A DNA stretch of 64,000 nucleotides from Planctomycetales bacterium (GTDB lineage: Bacteria; Planctomycetota; Planctomycetia; Isosphaerales; Isosphaeraceae), in the NCBI GenBank assembly GCA_027451885.1, contig DAIDHX010000125.1, positions 1 to 64,000 on the forward strand. Reading direction: 5' to 3'. Shown here in pieces: positions 1-7,702 of this stretch; position 1 is the first letter of the stretch; each line of letters begins with the position of its first letter. Made by a program: the position numbers and the translations under genes. The notes under the pieces were generated by a model, which did no database searches, was not told the DNA's origin, and saw only the letters and a list, made by a program, of their open reading frames with translations.

Positions 1-605
1 GTGGTCCAGCCGCGCTTGGACGCGCCTGTGACAACGAAGCGCGTGACAGCCTTGTCCGTCGACTTGCTCCATTCTTGCACCGCGTCCATGGCCCGCACAG
101 CGCTTTTGACCATGGGAAAGAGCAGCGGCCAGTTTTCGTCCTTGGTCTCGAGGAAGCGGACGAAGGTCTCGGCGATCAGGGTGTCCTCGGTCTTGCCGCC
201 CAGGAGGGGCTGGTTGGGAACCTGGTGCAGCACGGCGACGCGTGTCTTGCAGAGCCGAGCGAGGGTGAACGCCTGGCGGTGATCCCCCTGGTCGGGCTTG
301 CTGTTGTTGCCGCCGCCGGTGATGAACAGGAGCATGGCGTCGCTGGCGGGGATTTCATCGGGCGCATAGATCCAGAGCTCGTGCTTCCAGGTGATGTCTT
401 TCCAGACTTGCGAGGTGAGCTCGATGGGGGTGATCGCGCCCTTGAACTCGCTGGAGTGGGAAGAGCCGCGGATGTGGGCGTGGTAGGCGGGATCGGGTTT
501 CTTGAGATATTCGTCGAGTCCCGCGTGTGCGGCCGGGGGGCAAGCGCAGGCCGCCGCCAGGAGGGAGAGCACAAGCGCGGGTCGGATGCTTTGGGTGGTG
601 AGCAC
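1..605 (-). CDS. PhoPQ-activated pathogenicity-related (PqaA-type) hydrolase, 3' end missing
   Basis: Secreted protein of the PhoPQ-activated pathogenicity-related family (alpha/beta-hydrolase fold). Only the first 201 codons are in the window; the gene continues past position 1. The start is taken as GTG at 605-603, with GGAG about 7 nt upstream. Residues 1 to about 28 form a signal peptide ending in AHA before GLDEYL. The body shows LWIYAPDE and FITGGGNN, the latter typical of the family's oxyanion region, and the visible end is VTGASKRGWT, which matches the family's nucleophile-serine motif GASKRGWTTW. The protein is therefore probably periplasmic or surface-located. The true substrate of the family is not established. 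It is divergent from the MlaE gene downstream of its promoter. The reading frame was translated from the reverse complement; the other open frames over this stretch are shadows. Confidence 0.85.
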   Translation of the reverse strand, partial: MLTTQSIRPALVLSLLAAACACPPAAHAGLDEYLKKPDPAYHAHIRGSSHSSEFKGAITPIELTSQVWKDITWKHELWIYAPDEIPASDAMLLFITGGGNNSKPDQGDHRQAFTLARLCKTRVAVLHQVPNQPLLGGKTEDTLIAETFVRFLETKDENWPLLFPMVKSAVRAMDAVQEWSKSTDKAVTRFVVTGASKRGWT

Positions 606-801
606 GAAGATTCTCCGAATCGTCTCGAGCGGGAGGGATTTCCGCGTCCGTCTTCTTATGGGCGCGGAATTTCGAGGGTAAAAGAAGGCTAGCACGACCT
701 GTGCGCGTGAAGCAACCGGCCGGCTGGCGAATTGGGTCAAGCGAGCGGCGTGGCGCACGAAGCACAAAGTGTGCGTTAAGTTATCTGGGGGAGATCGCCC
801 G

Positions 802-1599
802 ATGAGACCTGGCGATTCAGGTGCTGTGGGGAGTGGAGTTGGGGGCCTGGCGCGGCTGGGGCTGGCGACGTGCGTGGCGGTGCCTGGCGTGTGTCTGCGG
901 CGTGCTGGGGACATTGTGCGTGAGTTCGAGTGGGTTGCGGTTCACGGCAGCGGGGTGGTGCTGGCGGCGGGGGTTTGCGTGGGCGCGGCGGCGTGGTTGC
1001 AAACGCACCGGCTGCTCGCCCAGCATGGTGCGGAATCGACCTTGCCCAGCTTTCTGGCCGTGGCCGTGCTGGTGGAGATTGGCCCCTTGCTCGCCGGCTT
1101 GATTCTGGCGGGCCGAGCGGGTGCGGGGCTTGCGGCCGAGATGGCCGCCATGGTGCAGAACGAGGAGATCGACGCCCGGCTGGCGCTTGGAACCAACGTC
1201 GCCGCCGGGCTTGTCGCCCCCAGGGCGATCGCCTGCATGTTCGCCGTCCCATTCTTGACGATCGTGCTTGATGCCGCCGCGCTCGGGGGGGGCTTTCTGG
1301 CCGAGTCCAGCTCCGGACGCGCTTCCGCCGCACTCTACTGGAGCAAGTCGCTCGTGTTTCTCGAGCCTGGGGATGTGATTCCAGCCACCCTCAAAACGGC
1401 CGTATTCGGCTGGCTGGTGGCCACGTCCGCTTGCTGGACCGGGCTCAATGCGGGACGATCAACGCAGGATGTCGGCCGGGCGGCCATACGCGGCGTCGTC
1501 CTGAGCGTGGTCGTCGTGTTCGTCTCGAACCTGATCATGATTCCGTTCATCCAGGCCTTGCCAGGGGTCCTGGGCGGACGCCACTTCCTGCCAGGCTGA
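802..1599 (+). CDS. MlaE-family ABC transporter permease
   Basis: Inner-membrane permease of the MlaE/YrbE family (265 aa), which in Gram-negative bacteria moves phospholipid between membranes with an MlaF-type ATPase and an MCE protein. The ATG at 802 is preceded by GGGGGAG at about 787-793; an upstream in-frame extension to 769 lacks such a site. Hydrophobic segments lie at about residues 45-65, 85-110, 145-175, 200-220 and 235-260. The family signature is seen in PSFLAVAVLVEIGPLLAGLILAGR-like sequence around residues 79-103 and in the AAEMAAM segment that follows, where MlaE proteins contact the ATPase. The MCE gene follows 19 nt downstream, so the two form an operon. No ATPase gene is adjacent within the window; it must be encoded elsewhere or the pair uses a shared one. 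Confidence 0.85.
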   Translation: MRPGDSGAVGSGVGGLARLGLATCVAVPGVCLRRAGDIVREFEWVAVHGSGVVLAAGVCVGAAAWLQTHRLLAQHGAESTLPSFLAVAVLVEIGPLLAGLILAGRAGAGLAAEMAAMVQNEEIDARLALGTNVAAGLVAPRAIACMFAVPFLTIVLDAAALGGGFLAESSSGRASAALYWSKSLVFLEPGDVIPATLKTAVFGWLVATSACWTGLNAGRSTQDVGRAAIRGVVLSVVVVFVSNLIMIPFIQALPGVLGGRHFLPG

Positions 1600-1618
1600 C
1601 ACCAGGAGAAGCTTCGCC

Positions 1619-2743
1619 ATGGCGCGTTCATTCCCGCTCCGGAAAAGCTTGCTGAGCCTTGTGTTTGTGTCTGTTGCGCTCGGAATGGGGGGCTTTACGC
1701 TGTCGGAGATCGGCCGCCGGCACTGGCGCACCCAGCCCACCTTCGCGCTCAAGGCGCGGTTTGCCGCGGTCGGCGGGCTCGAGGCAGGGCATCGGGTGCG
1801 GGTGCAGGGCATCGACGCCGGCGTGGTGCGGCGGATCGTCGCCCCCGGTCAGCCGGGCGCGGCGGTCGAGGTTGTGATGGATGTCGACCAGGCGCTGCGG
1901 AACCTGGTTCGGGTCGACGCCGTGGCGCGGATCGTCTCCGAAGGGCTGGTGGGCGCGCGGGTGGTGGAGATCACGCCAGGGCGCCCCGACGCACCCGCCC
2001 TCGGCGGAAACCCGGTCATCGCCGCGGAATCGATCGTCGCACCCTCCGACCTGCTCAACCAGGCGGGGCGCTCGCTGGCCCGGATCGACGAGGCGGCAAC
2101 CGCCGCTCGCAAGGCGCTCGACCAGCTTGCCACCGTCGCCCAGGCGGTCAACCGTGGCGAAGGCACGCTCGGCAAGCTGATCCACGACCAGGAGCTCTAC
2201 AACCGCTTGAACCAGGCCGCGAAGGACGGCGATCGCGCGCTTGTCGATCTCGACGACAACCTCCAGGCCCTCAAGGAAACCTGGCCCGTCTCACGCTATT
2301 TCCACCGCCGCGCGTATCTCGATCGCGAACGTCTGCTCTATCGCCCAGGGGCGGAACGCAGCAGCCGCTCGCTCCCCGCCGAGGATCTCTTCGAAACCGG
2401 CCGGGCCGTCCTCACCCCAACCGGCCGCGCCCGGCTCGACCAGGTCGCATCCTGGTTCAAGACTGTCGCCAGACGCTCCTCTGAGCTGGTTGTCGCCTCC
2501 TTCACCGAAGGCGATCCCGATCCAGACCGAGCCGAGATCCTCACCCAGGAGCAGGCGGATTCGGTTCGCGACTATCTCGTCACCAGGCATGGCGTCGGCT
2601 CGCTCGGATGGTTCAAGTCGCGCAAGGTCGCGGCAGTCGGCTTCGGCGCTCAAGCCCCCCAGGTTGCCGATTCTTCCAGCTTCGAACAGCCGCCGCGGAG
2701 GGTCGAAATCATTGTCTTCACGCCCGCCCGCGAGGTCAGGTAA
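1619..2743 (+). CDS. MCE/MlaD-domain protein with C-terminal OmpA-like domain
   Basis: Lipid-transport MCE protein (374 aa) with an unusual C-terminus. Residues about 10-30 form a single N-terminal membrane anchor (LSLVFVSVALGMGGF). The MCE domain spans about residues 40-125, with the hallmark hydrophobic substrate-entry pattern GLEAGHRVRVQGIDAGVV and the EGLVGARVVEITPG segment. Residues 130-225 look alpha-helical and contain the GEGTLGKLIHD motif often found after MCE domains. The last 120 residues (LFETGRAVLTPTGRARLDQVASW ... PPRRVEIIVF) resemble an OmpA/MotB peptidoglycan-binding domain, with the terminal RRVEI strand. This suggests that the transporter is tied to the cell wall or the outer layer. 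It is co-directional with the MlaE gene, 19 nt away. Confidence 0.82.
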   Translation: MARSFPLRKSLLSLVFVSVALGMGGFTLSEIGRRHWRTQPTFALKARFAAVGGLEAGHRVRVQGIDAGVVRRIVAPGQPGAAVEVVMDVDQALRNLVRVDAVARIVSEGLVGARVVEITPGRPDAPALGGNPVIAAESIVAPSDLLNQAGRSLARIDEAATAARKALDQLATVAQAVNRGEGTLGKLIHDQELYNRLNQAAKDGDRALVDLDDNLQALKETWPVSRYFHRRAYLDRERLLYRPGAERSSRSLPAEDLFETGRAVLTPTGRARLDQVASWFKTVARRSSELVVASFTEGDPDPDRAEILTQEQADSVRDYLVTRHGVGSLGWFKSRKVAAVGFGAQAPQVADSSSFEQPPRRVEIIVFTPAREVR

Positions 2744-2873
2744 GCGCACTGTCGGCCCTGGTCAACGTCTCGCGGTCGGGGCTTGGCCGGTGTGAAATGA
2801 TCGACTACGCTCTGGTTTGTTTGCCGCGAAAGTGGGGTTCATGACGATTCAGCCGGCCCGGGGACGAGGCGTG

Positions 2874-4376
2874 ATGAAGCGAGAGCGGTCGGCAGCCGCC
2901 GCGCCCGAAGGCGATGCGCACGCGGTTGCGCGTGCGGAGATCGCCCGGCTGTTCCAGAAGGGTCGATACAAGGACGCGCTCAAGCAGGCGAAGGGTCTCT
3001 TCAAGCAGACGCGTCTGGAGGCGGACCGGGCGCTGGTTGAGCGGGCCTATGCGTGCCGCGCCTTGCAGCTTGGGCGTGGGGGTCTGTTCGATTCCGCGTG
3101 CGAGGTTGTGGACAATCTGCTGGATTTTGGGCTGACGGCCGCGAGCTGGTCGCGGGAGCTGGCGTGGCTGCTGGTGCGAGCTGGCAAATCGGAGGATGCG
3201 GTTCGGGTGGCGCGAGGGATTGGCGGCGTGGAGGCCGCCGCGTGTGTGGAGCAGGCGGTGGCGGACTGGGAGGTGTTGCGGCCTGACGGCGGGGTCTGCG
3301 CTTTGGGTGAGTGGAGCGGGGAGGCGGCGGTGATTCGCTCGGCTCTGGAATACGCGCTTGCGGACCAGCCTGAGCGGGCGTTCCAGGCCCTGAATCCGCT
3401 GCCCTGGCGTTCGCCGCTGGCGGAGTGGAAGTACCTGGTGCGGGGGTTATGCGGGTTTCGGGCGGGCGATATGGAAACGGCGAGGAGCAACTGGTCGCGG
3501 CTGGATCCACACAGGGCCGCGGCGCGGATCGCACACAACGTGCTGCGGCTTGCGGGCGATGCCTTGCCGCCGCTGGCCGAGGAGCAGATCGCCGCGCTCG
3601 AAACCGAACTGGCCGGCGCTGCGGTCACGGCGCCGATCCGGGCGCTCGGGGCGTGCGCGGTTGCGGGGGACTGGCTGGCTTATCCATCCCGGCTGGAGGC
3701 GGTGCAGCGCACGCTCTGGGAGCTCGATCCTCGCCTCGTGGAACGCCTGACCGCGCTCGCGCTGCCGCTGCTCGTCCGGCACGCGCGGACCCTGCCGCGC
3801 GATTCCGCGCTCGCCTGCGTTGAGGCCTTCACACGCGCCGCCACACCCTTGCCCATCGATCCCGCCTGGAACCGGCTCTGGGCGATTGTCTGGGATGGCG
3901 GCCATGCCGAGCCCAGCGGGATGATCGCGCACTGGGGCCGCTATCTCGAGGACCTGCCCGCGATCACCTGCCTCGATGAGCCCGCCCGGGCGCTCGTGCG
4001 CGGTATGGTCTGGGGCCGGATCGCCAGGGCCTTCCACGAGCAGGGGACGCCGGATTCGCTCGCGGCGGCGCGCGATTGCGTGGAGCACAGCCTGCGCGAG
4101 GCGCCCGCCCATCTCCCCAGTCTGCGGCTGCGGATCCAGATCGAGGACGCCCGCGGCGACGGGGAGAGCCTCATGCACGCGGCGGCGCGCCTGCTCGAAT
4201 TCTGGCCCGACGATCTGGAAACGCTCCTGCTCCTGGTCGATCGCCTGCGCGGGCGGGGTGATCTCGAAGCCGCCCGCGCGCGGCTGGCGGAGGCCAGGCG
4301 GCTCCGCCCGCTCGACATGGAAATCGAAGCACTTGAGCACGAGATCATATCACAACGCGTGGGGGTGATGGCATGA
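2874..4376 (+). CDS. TPR-like repeat protein, first gene of chaperone cluster
   Basis: A 500-residue soluble protein rich in Ala, Leu and Arg, with helical repeats of TPR type: RLFQKGRYKDALKQAKGLF near the start, LAWLLVRAGKSEDAVRVARGI at about residues 105-125, and AARRLEFWPDDLETLLLLVDRL-like helices near the end. No catalytic motif is seen. The start is placed at ATG 2874 (GAGG about 5 nt upstream); in-frame ATG 2841 and TTG 2817 are alternatives. Its stop overlaps the start of the J-like gene (ATGA), so translation is probably coupled. Position at the head of a J-like/GrpE-like/Hsp70 cluster suggests that it is a client adaptor or co-chaperone. That role is inferred; the family is not one I recognise by name. 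Confidence 0.75.
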   Translation: MKRERSAAAAPEGDAHAVARAEIARLFQKGRYKDALKQAKGLFKQTRLEADRALVERAYACRALQLGRGGLFDSACEVVDNLLDFGLTAASWSRELAWLLVRAGKSEDAVRVARGIGGVEAAACVEQAVADWEVLRPDGGVCALGEWSGEAAVIRSALEYALADQPERAFQALNPLPWRSPLAEWKYLVRGLCGFRAGDMETARSNWSRLDPHRAAARIAHNVLRLAGDALPPLAEEQIAALETELAGAAVTAPIRALGACAVAGDWLAYPSRLEAVQRTLWELDPRLVERLTALALPLLVRHARTLPRDSALACVEAFTRAATPLPIDPAWNRLWAIVWDGGHAEPSGMIAHWGRYLEDLPAITCLDEPARALVRGMVWGRIARAFHEQGTPDSLAAARDCVEHSLREAPAHLPSLRLRIQIEDARGDGESLMHAAARLLEFWPDDLETLLLLVDRLRGRGDLEAARARLAEARRLRPLDMEIEALEHEIISQRVGVMA

Positions 4377-4669
4377 ATGACGCGCACGACGTGCTGGGTT
4401 TGCCGCGGGGCGCCGCCGCGGCCCAGGTGCGGGCGCGCTATCTGGAGCTCGTGCGCGCCAATCCGCCGGAGCGGGCGCCTGAGCGGTTCGCGCGGATTCA
4501 CGCGGCGTACCAGGCGCTCGAGGACCCCGCGCGGGCGCTCCACGACGCCGTGTTTGAGATCGACGCCCGCGACGATTCCTGGGACGCGGTCGCCGCCGCG
4601 GCGCGGGCGCGCCTGCTCTCCCGCCGCATGACGCTTCAAACCTTGCTCGCGCTGGCGGAGCTCGCATGA
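4373..4669 (+). CDS. J-domain-like protein lacking HPD
   Basis: Small 98-aa protein with the three-helix layout of a J domain: DVLGLPRGAAAAQVRARYLEL (helices I and II), then FARIHAAYQALEDP (helix III), as in DnaJ proteins. The loop between helices II and III, which in DnaJ holds the HPD tripeptide needed to stimulate Hsp70 ATPase, reads ANPPERAPERF, so H and D are replaced. Known J-like proteins of this class often have HPPE here; this copy has even lost the His. The gene overlaps its upstream neighbour by ATGA at 4373-4376 and its downstream neighbour by ATGA at 4666-4669. It most likely works with the Hsp70 at 5523, either as a docking or scaffold subunit or as a divergent stimulator. Confidence 0.78.
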   Translation: MNDAHDVLGLPRGAAAAQVRARYLELVRANPPERAPERFARIHAAYQALEDPARALHDAVFEIDARDDSWDAVAAAARARLLSRRMTLQTLLALAELA

Positions 4670-5478
4670 ACGCGGACGAGGCGGATCCCATCATCGAGCG
4701 GTTCGCCCGCTGGCTCAGAAGCGCCCGCGTTGAGACCGAAGCGCTCGGGCTGCCGGAGTCCGCGGAGGAGAGCGCGGGGGAGGGGTTTGGCCTGATCGAT
4801 CTGGTGGCCGAATTCACGGCGCTCAAGCACGAGGTCAAGCTGCACACGAAGAGCGCGCGGGGGGTGACCGATCAAATGGAACGGGCGGTTGCCGCGCTTG
4901 CGGAATCGGTGGGGGCGCTTCGGCTGCGCATGCCCGAGGGGGACGGCTCGGGCAAGCCGCTGGCGCTTGCGCTTGTGGAGCTTGACGAGGCGCTCGAGCG
5001 TGGGGCGAGCGAGCTTGCGCGCACCCGCCAGCGGATTGGCGACGAGCTTGCGCGCGACCTGGAGGCGGCCGTCCGATCCGCGCGTGCGCGGAGCTCCTGG
5101 TTCGGGCGCTGGCTCTTCGGCCTGGTGGACCAGGCGCTCCATGAGGAAGTCCGCGCCGTGGCCCGCAAGCACAGCGAGCTGTTCGACGCGGTCGCGCAGG
5201 GCTACGGGGTGATCCACAACCGCCTGCGGCGCACGCTCGCGGGCGAGCGGATCGCACCAATCCCGTGCGAGGGAAGCCGCGTCGATCCCGCGCTCATGAC
5301 TGTTCTCGACGTGGTCGATGACCCTGCCTTGCCGGCCGGGCTGGTTGTGGCCGAGCTCCGGCGCGGCTACACCTGGAACGGCCAGGTGCTGCGCTTCGCC
5401 GAGGTGCGTGCCAACCGCCCCGCGCACAGGGCGGATGCCGCGGACGAGGCGCCCACGTCGTCCCTGCGCTCATCCTGA
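4666..5478 (+). CDS. GrpE-like nucleotide exchange factor
   Basis: A 270-aa protein whose C-terminal part is GrpE-like: RVDPALMTVLDVVDDP followed by GLVVAELRRGYTWNGQVLRFAEV resembles the beta-wing that GrpE uses to contact the Hsp70 nucleotide domain (compare the GYxxxxxVLRPAxV end of GrpE). The N-terminal half (about residues 40-180) is long and helical, with LVAEFTALKHEVKLHTKSARG at the position of the GrpE coiled-coil stalk. It is longer than classical GrpE, with an insertion around residues 100-160. The start overlaps the J-like gene by ATGA. The stop TGA overlaps a possible ATG of the Hsp70 gene at 5478 (TGATG), so all members are likely translated in coupled fashion. Confidence 0.83.
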   Translation: MNADEADPIIERFARWLRSARVETEALGLPESAEESAGEGFGLIDLVAEFTALKHEVKLHTKSARGVTDQMERAVAALAESVGALRLRMPEGDGSGKPLALALVELDEALERGASELARTRQRIGDELARDLEAAVRSARARSSWFGRWLFGLVDQALHEEVRAVARKHSELFDAVAQGYGVIHNRLRRTLAGERIAPIPCEGSRVDPALMTVLDVVDDPALPAGLVVAELRRGYTWNGQVLRFAEVRANRPAHRADAADEAPTSSLRSS

Positions 5479-5522
5479 TGCCGCTTCTACCACACGCGAT
5501 CGAAGGTTTGAGGTCTCGGGCC

Positions 5523-7286
5523 ATGCAATCGGAAATCATCATTGGGATCGACCTGGGCACCACCAATAGCGAGGTCGCGATTGTGCGCGACGGCCGTCCC
5601 GAGGTGCTTGCCGAGGCGGGCGAGGCCATTCTCCCCTCGGTCGTCGGCATCGATCATCAGGGGCGTTTGCTGGTGGGCCAGCCAGCGCGGAACCAGCTCG
5701 CGCTCGCGCCTGAACGCACGATTCGCTCGATCAAGCGCAGGATGGGGCAGGAGGTGGTGATCAGCCTGGGCGAGCTCAAATTCACGCCGCAGGAAGTGTC
5801 GGCCGTGATCTTGCGGACGCTCCGCGAGCGCGCCGAGCGGGTGCTTGGGCTGCCGCTCAAGAAGGCGGTGATCACCGTGCCCGCGTTCTTCAACGACGCC
5901 CAGCGCCAGGCCACGCGCGAAGCCGGGGCGCTGGCGGGGCTCGAGGTCGTGCGCATCCTGAGCGAGCCCACCGCGGCGATCTTGACCTACGATCCGCATC
6001 CCAGGGACCAGGAACGCCTGCTGGTTTACGACCTGGGCGGGGGCACGTTCGACGTCTCGCTGGCGCGGGTCGAGGGGGGCGTGGTGGAGATCCAGTCGAG
6101 CCACGGCGACGTGCAGCTTGGCGGCGACGATTTCGACCAGCTTTTGCTCGATTTCGTCTGCGATGGATTCGCGGCCGAGCATGGCGTGGATCTGAGGCGC
6201 TCGGCCGCCGCGCGGGCGCGTGTGCTCCGCGCGGTCGAGCAGGCGAAGCGGCGGCTTTCCGACTTCGCCGTCGCCGTGGTCGAGGAGGAGTTCATCGCCG
6301 AGCGCGACGGCCGGCCGCTCAATCTGGTGATGGAAATCAAGCGGGTGGAATATGAGCAATTGATCCGCCCACTGCTGGCGCGGACGCTGGGCTGCGTCGA
6401 CCGGGCGCTCGCCGACGCCGGCATCACCGCGCGGCAGGTCGACAAGGTGATCCTGGTTGGAGGCGCGACCCGCACGCCGCTTGTGCGCAAGCTGCTCGAG
6501 GAACGCCTGGGCCGGCCGGTGCACGGCGAGATCGAGCCCGACCTGGCCGTCGCCATGGGCGCGGCGGTGCAGGGGGGCTTGCTCGCCGGCCATAATGTGG
6601 GCCCCATCCTGATCGACATCACCCCCCATTCCATCGGCATCAATGCGCTCGGCAGGCTGGGCGCGGAGGCCTCTCCCTACAGCTTCTCCCCGATCATTCC
6701 CCGCAACACTCCCTTGCCGGTCAGCCGATCCGAGATCTACACCACCACGAGCGATCAGCAAGAAGCCGCCCGGATCACCATCTTCCAGGGGGAGGATCCC
6801 GACTGCCGCAACAACACGGTCGTGGGCGACTTCCTGATCGAGGGGCTGGCGGCGCTTCCCGCGGGGAACCAGGTGCTCGTGAAGTTCGAGCTCGACGCCA
6901 GCGGGATTCTCACGGTGACGGCTGTTGAACGGGCGACGGGGCTCTCGAAGCAGGTGGTGATCTCAAGCGCGATCGAGCGCTTCCGGACGACCCAGCGCAG
7001 CGACGCGGTCGATCGCCTGGAAGCGATCTTCGCCACCATGAACGACCCCGGGACCACAGTCGCGCCCGGCGAAGACTCGGCCACGCTCAGGCAGGCGGTT
7101 GAGTCCGCGAAAGCGCTCCACGCCAGGGCCGCGACCCTGATCGCCCAGGCCAGCGCGGAGAACGCGGCCGAGCTTCGCGGGTTGTTGCTCGAGCTTGAAT
7201 CCGCCGTGCTGAACCGCCAGGAAGCCGAGATCCGCTCGATTCAAGGCGAGCTCGAGGACCTGGTCTTCTATCTCGAGGACGTGTGA
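5523..7286 (+). CDS. Hsp70/DnaK-family chaperone
   Basis: Cytoplasmic Hsp70 ATPase of 587 residues (ATG 5523), shorter than the about 640 of housekeeping DnaK. The nucleotide domain is complete by eye: phosphate-1 motif IGIDLGTTNS at residues 6-15, the VPAFFNDAQRQATREAGALAG segment near 120, phosphate-2 LVYDLGGGTFDVSLA near 170, and adenosine motif VILVGGATRTPLVRKLLEE near 310. The substrate-binding domain begins near residue 370 with DITPHSIGINALG and NTPLPVSRSEIYTT, and the lid is short, ending in LEDLVFYLEDV. The length and loose C-terminus recall HscC-type Hsp70s. An alternative start at 5478 overlaps the GrpE-like stop. Co-chaperones lie directly upstream; a zinc-ribbon protein and an FHA kinase follow. 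Confidence 0.93.
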   Translation: MQSEIIIGIDLGTTNSEVAIVRDGRPEVLAEAGEAILPSVVGIDHQGRLLVGQPARNQLALAPERTIRSIKRRMGQEVVISLGELKFTPQEVSAVILRTLRERAERVLGLPLKKAVITVPAFFNDAQRQATREAGALAGLEVVRILSEPTAAILTYDPHPRDQERLLVYDLGGGTFDVSLARVEGGVVEIQSSHGDVQLGGDDFDQLLLDFVCDGFAAEHGVDLRRSAAARARVLRAVEQAKRRLSDFAVAVVEEEFIAERDGRPLNLVMEIKRVEYEQLIRPLLARTLGCVDRALADAGITARQVDKVILVGGATRTPLVRKLLEERLGRPVHGEIEPDLAVAMGAAVQGGLLAGHNVGPILIDITPHSIGINALGRLGAEASPYSFSPIIPRNTPLPVSRSEIYTTTSDQQEAARITIFQGEDPDCRNNTVVGDFLIEGLAALPAGNQVLVKFELDASGILTVTAVERATGLSKQVVISSAIERFRTTQRSDAVDRLEAIFATMNDPGTTVAPGEDSATLRQAVESAKALHARAATLIAQASAENAAELRGLLLELESAVLNRQEAEIRSIQGELEDLVFYLEDV

Positions 7287-7318
7287 CTTTACCTCTTTAC
7301 CTGCTGGGGGGGTCTGGG

Positions 7319-7642
7319 ATGGGCGTGCGTCATCCGCCTCTGATTCGCTGTCCAACCTGCGGCGTGAGCCAGGACTGGACCAGCACGTGCCGGCGTTGCC
7401 GCTGCGATCTGAAGCTGCTCCAGGCGGCGCAGGCCGCTTATGAGCAAAACCGCCGCGAGTGCCTGCGCATGCTCTACGGCGGCTTCTGCGCCCAGGCGCT
7501 TGTGCACGCTCGCCGCTGCCAGGCGCTTCGGCCGGGCGCGGAGGCCCTCCGCCTGGTGGCGCTTTGTCACCTGATCGATGAGCGCTTCGACGCCGCGCTT
7601 GAGACCGCCCGTTCGATTGACCCCGGCCCAAGCGTGGGATAG
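7319..7642 (+). CDS. Small zinc-ribbon protein of the chaperone cluster
   Basis: A 107-residue protein starting at ATG 7319 with a G-rich ribosome site just upstream; GTG 7283, which overlaps the Hsp70 stop, is an in-frame alternative. Near the N-terminus it has RCPTCG and STCRRCRCDL, two CxxC knuckles of a zinc ribbon like those in other Hsp70-associated small proteins. The rest is two TPR-like helical hairpins (LYGGFCAQALVHARRCQAL, FDAALETARSID). Placement directly after the Hsp70 gene suggests an accessory subunit. I do not recognise the family by name. Confidence 0.7.
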   Translation: MGVRHPPLIRCPTCGVSQDWTSTCRRCRCDLKLLQAAQAAYEQNRRECLRMLYGGFCAQALVHARRCQALRPGAEALRLVALCHLIDERFDAALETARSIDPGPSVG

Positions 7643-7702
7643 GCTATCTGGGTCGACCTCGTGTCGATTGGAGGGCCGCTTTTGTGCCAGGGAGAATCTC
7701 TC

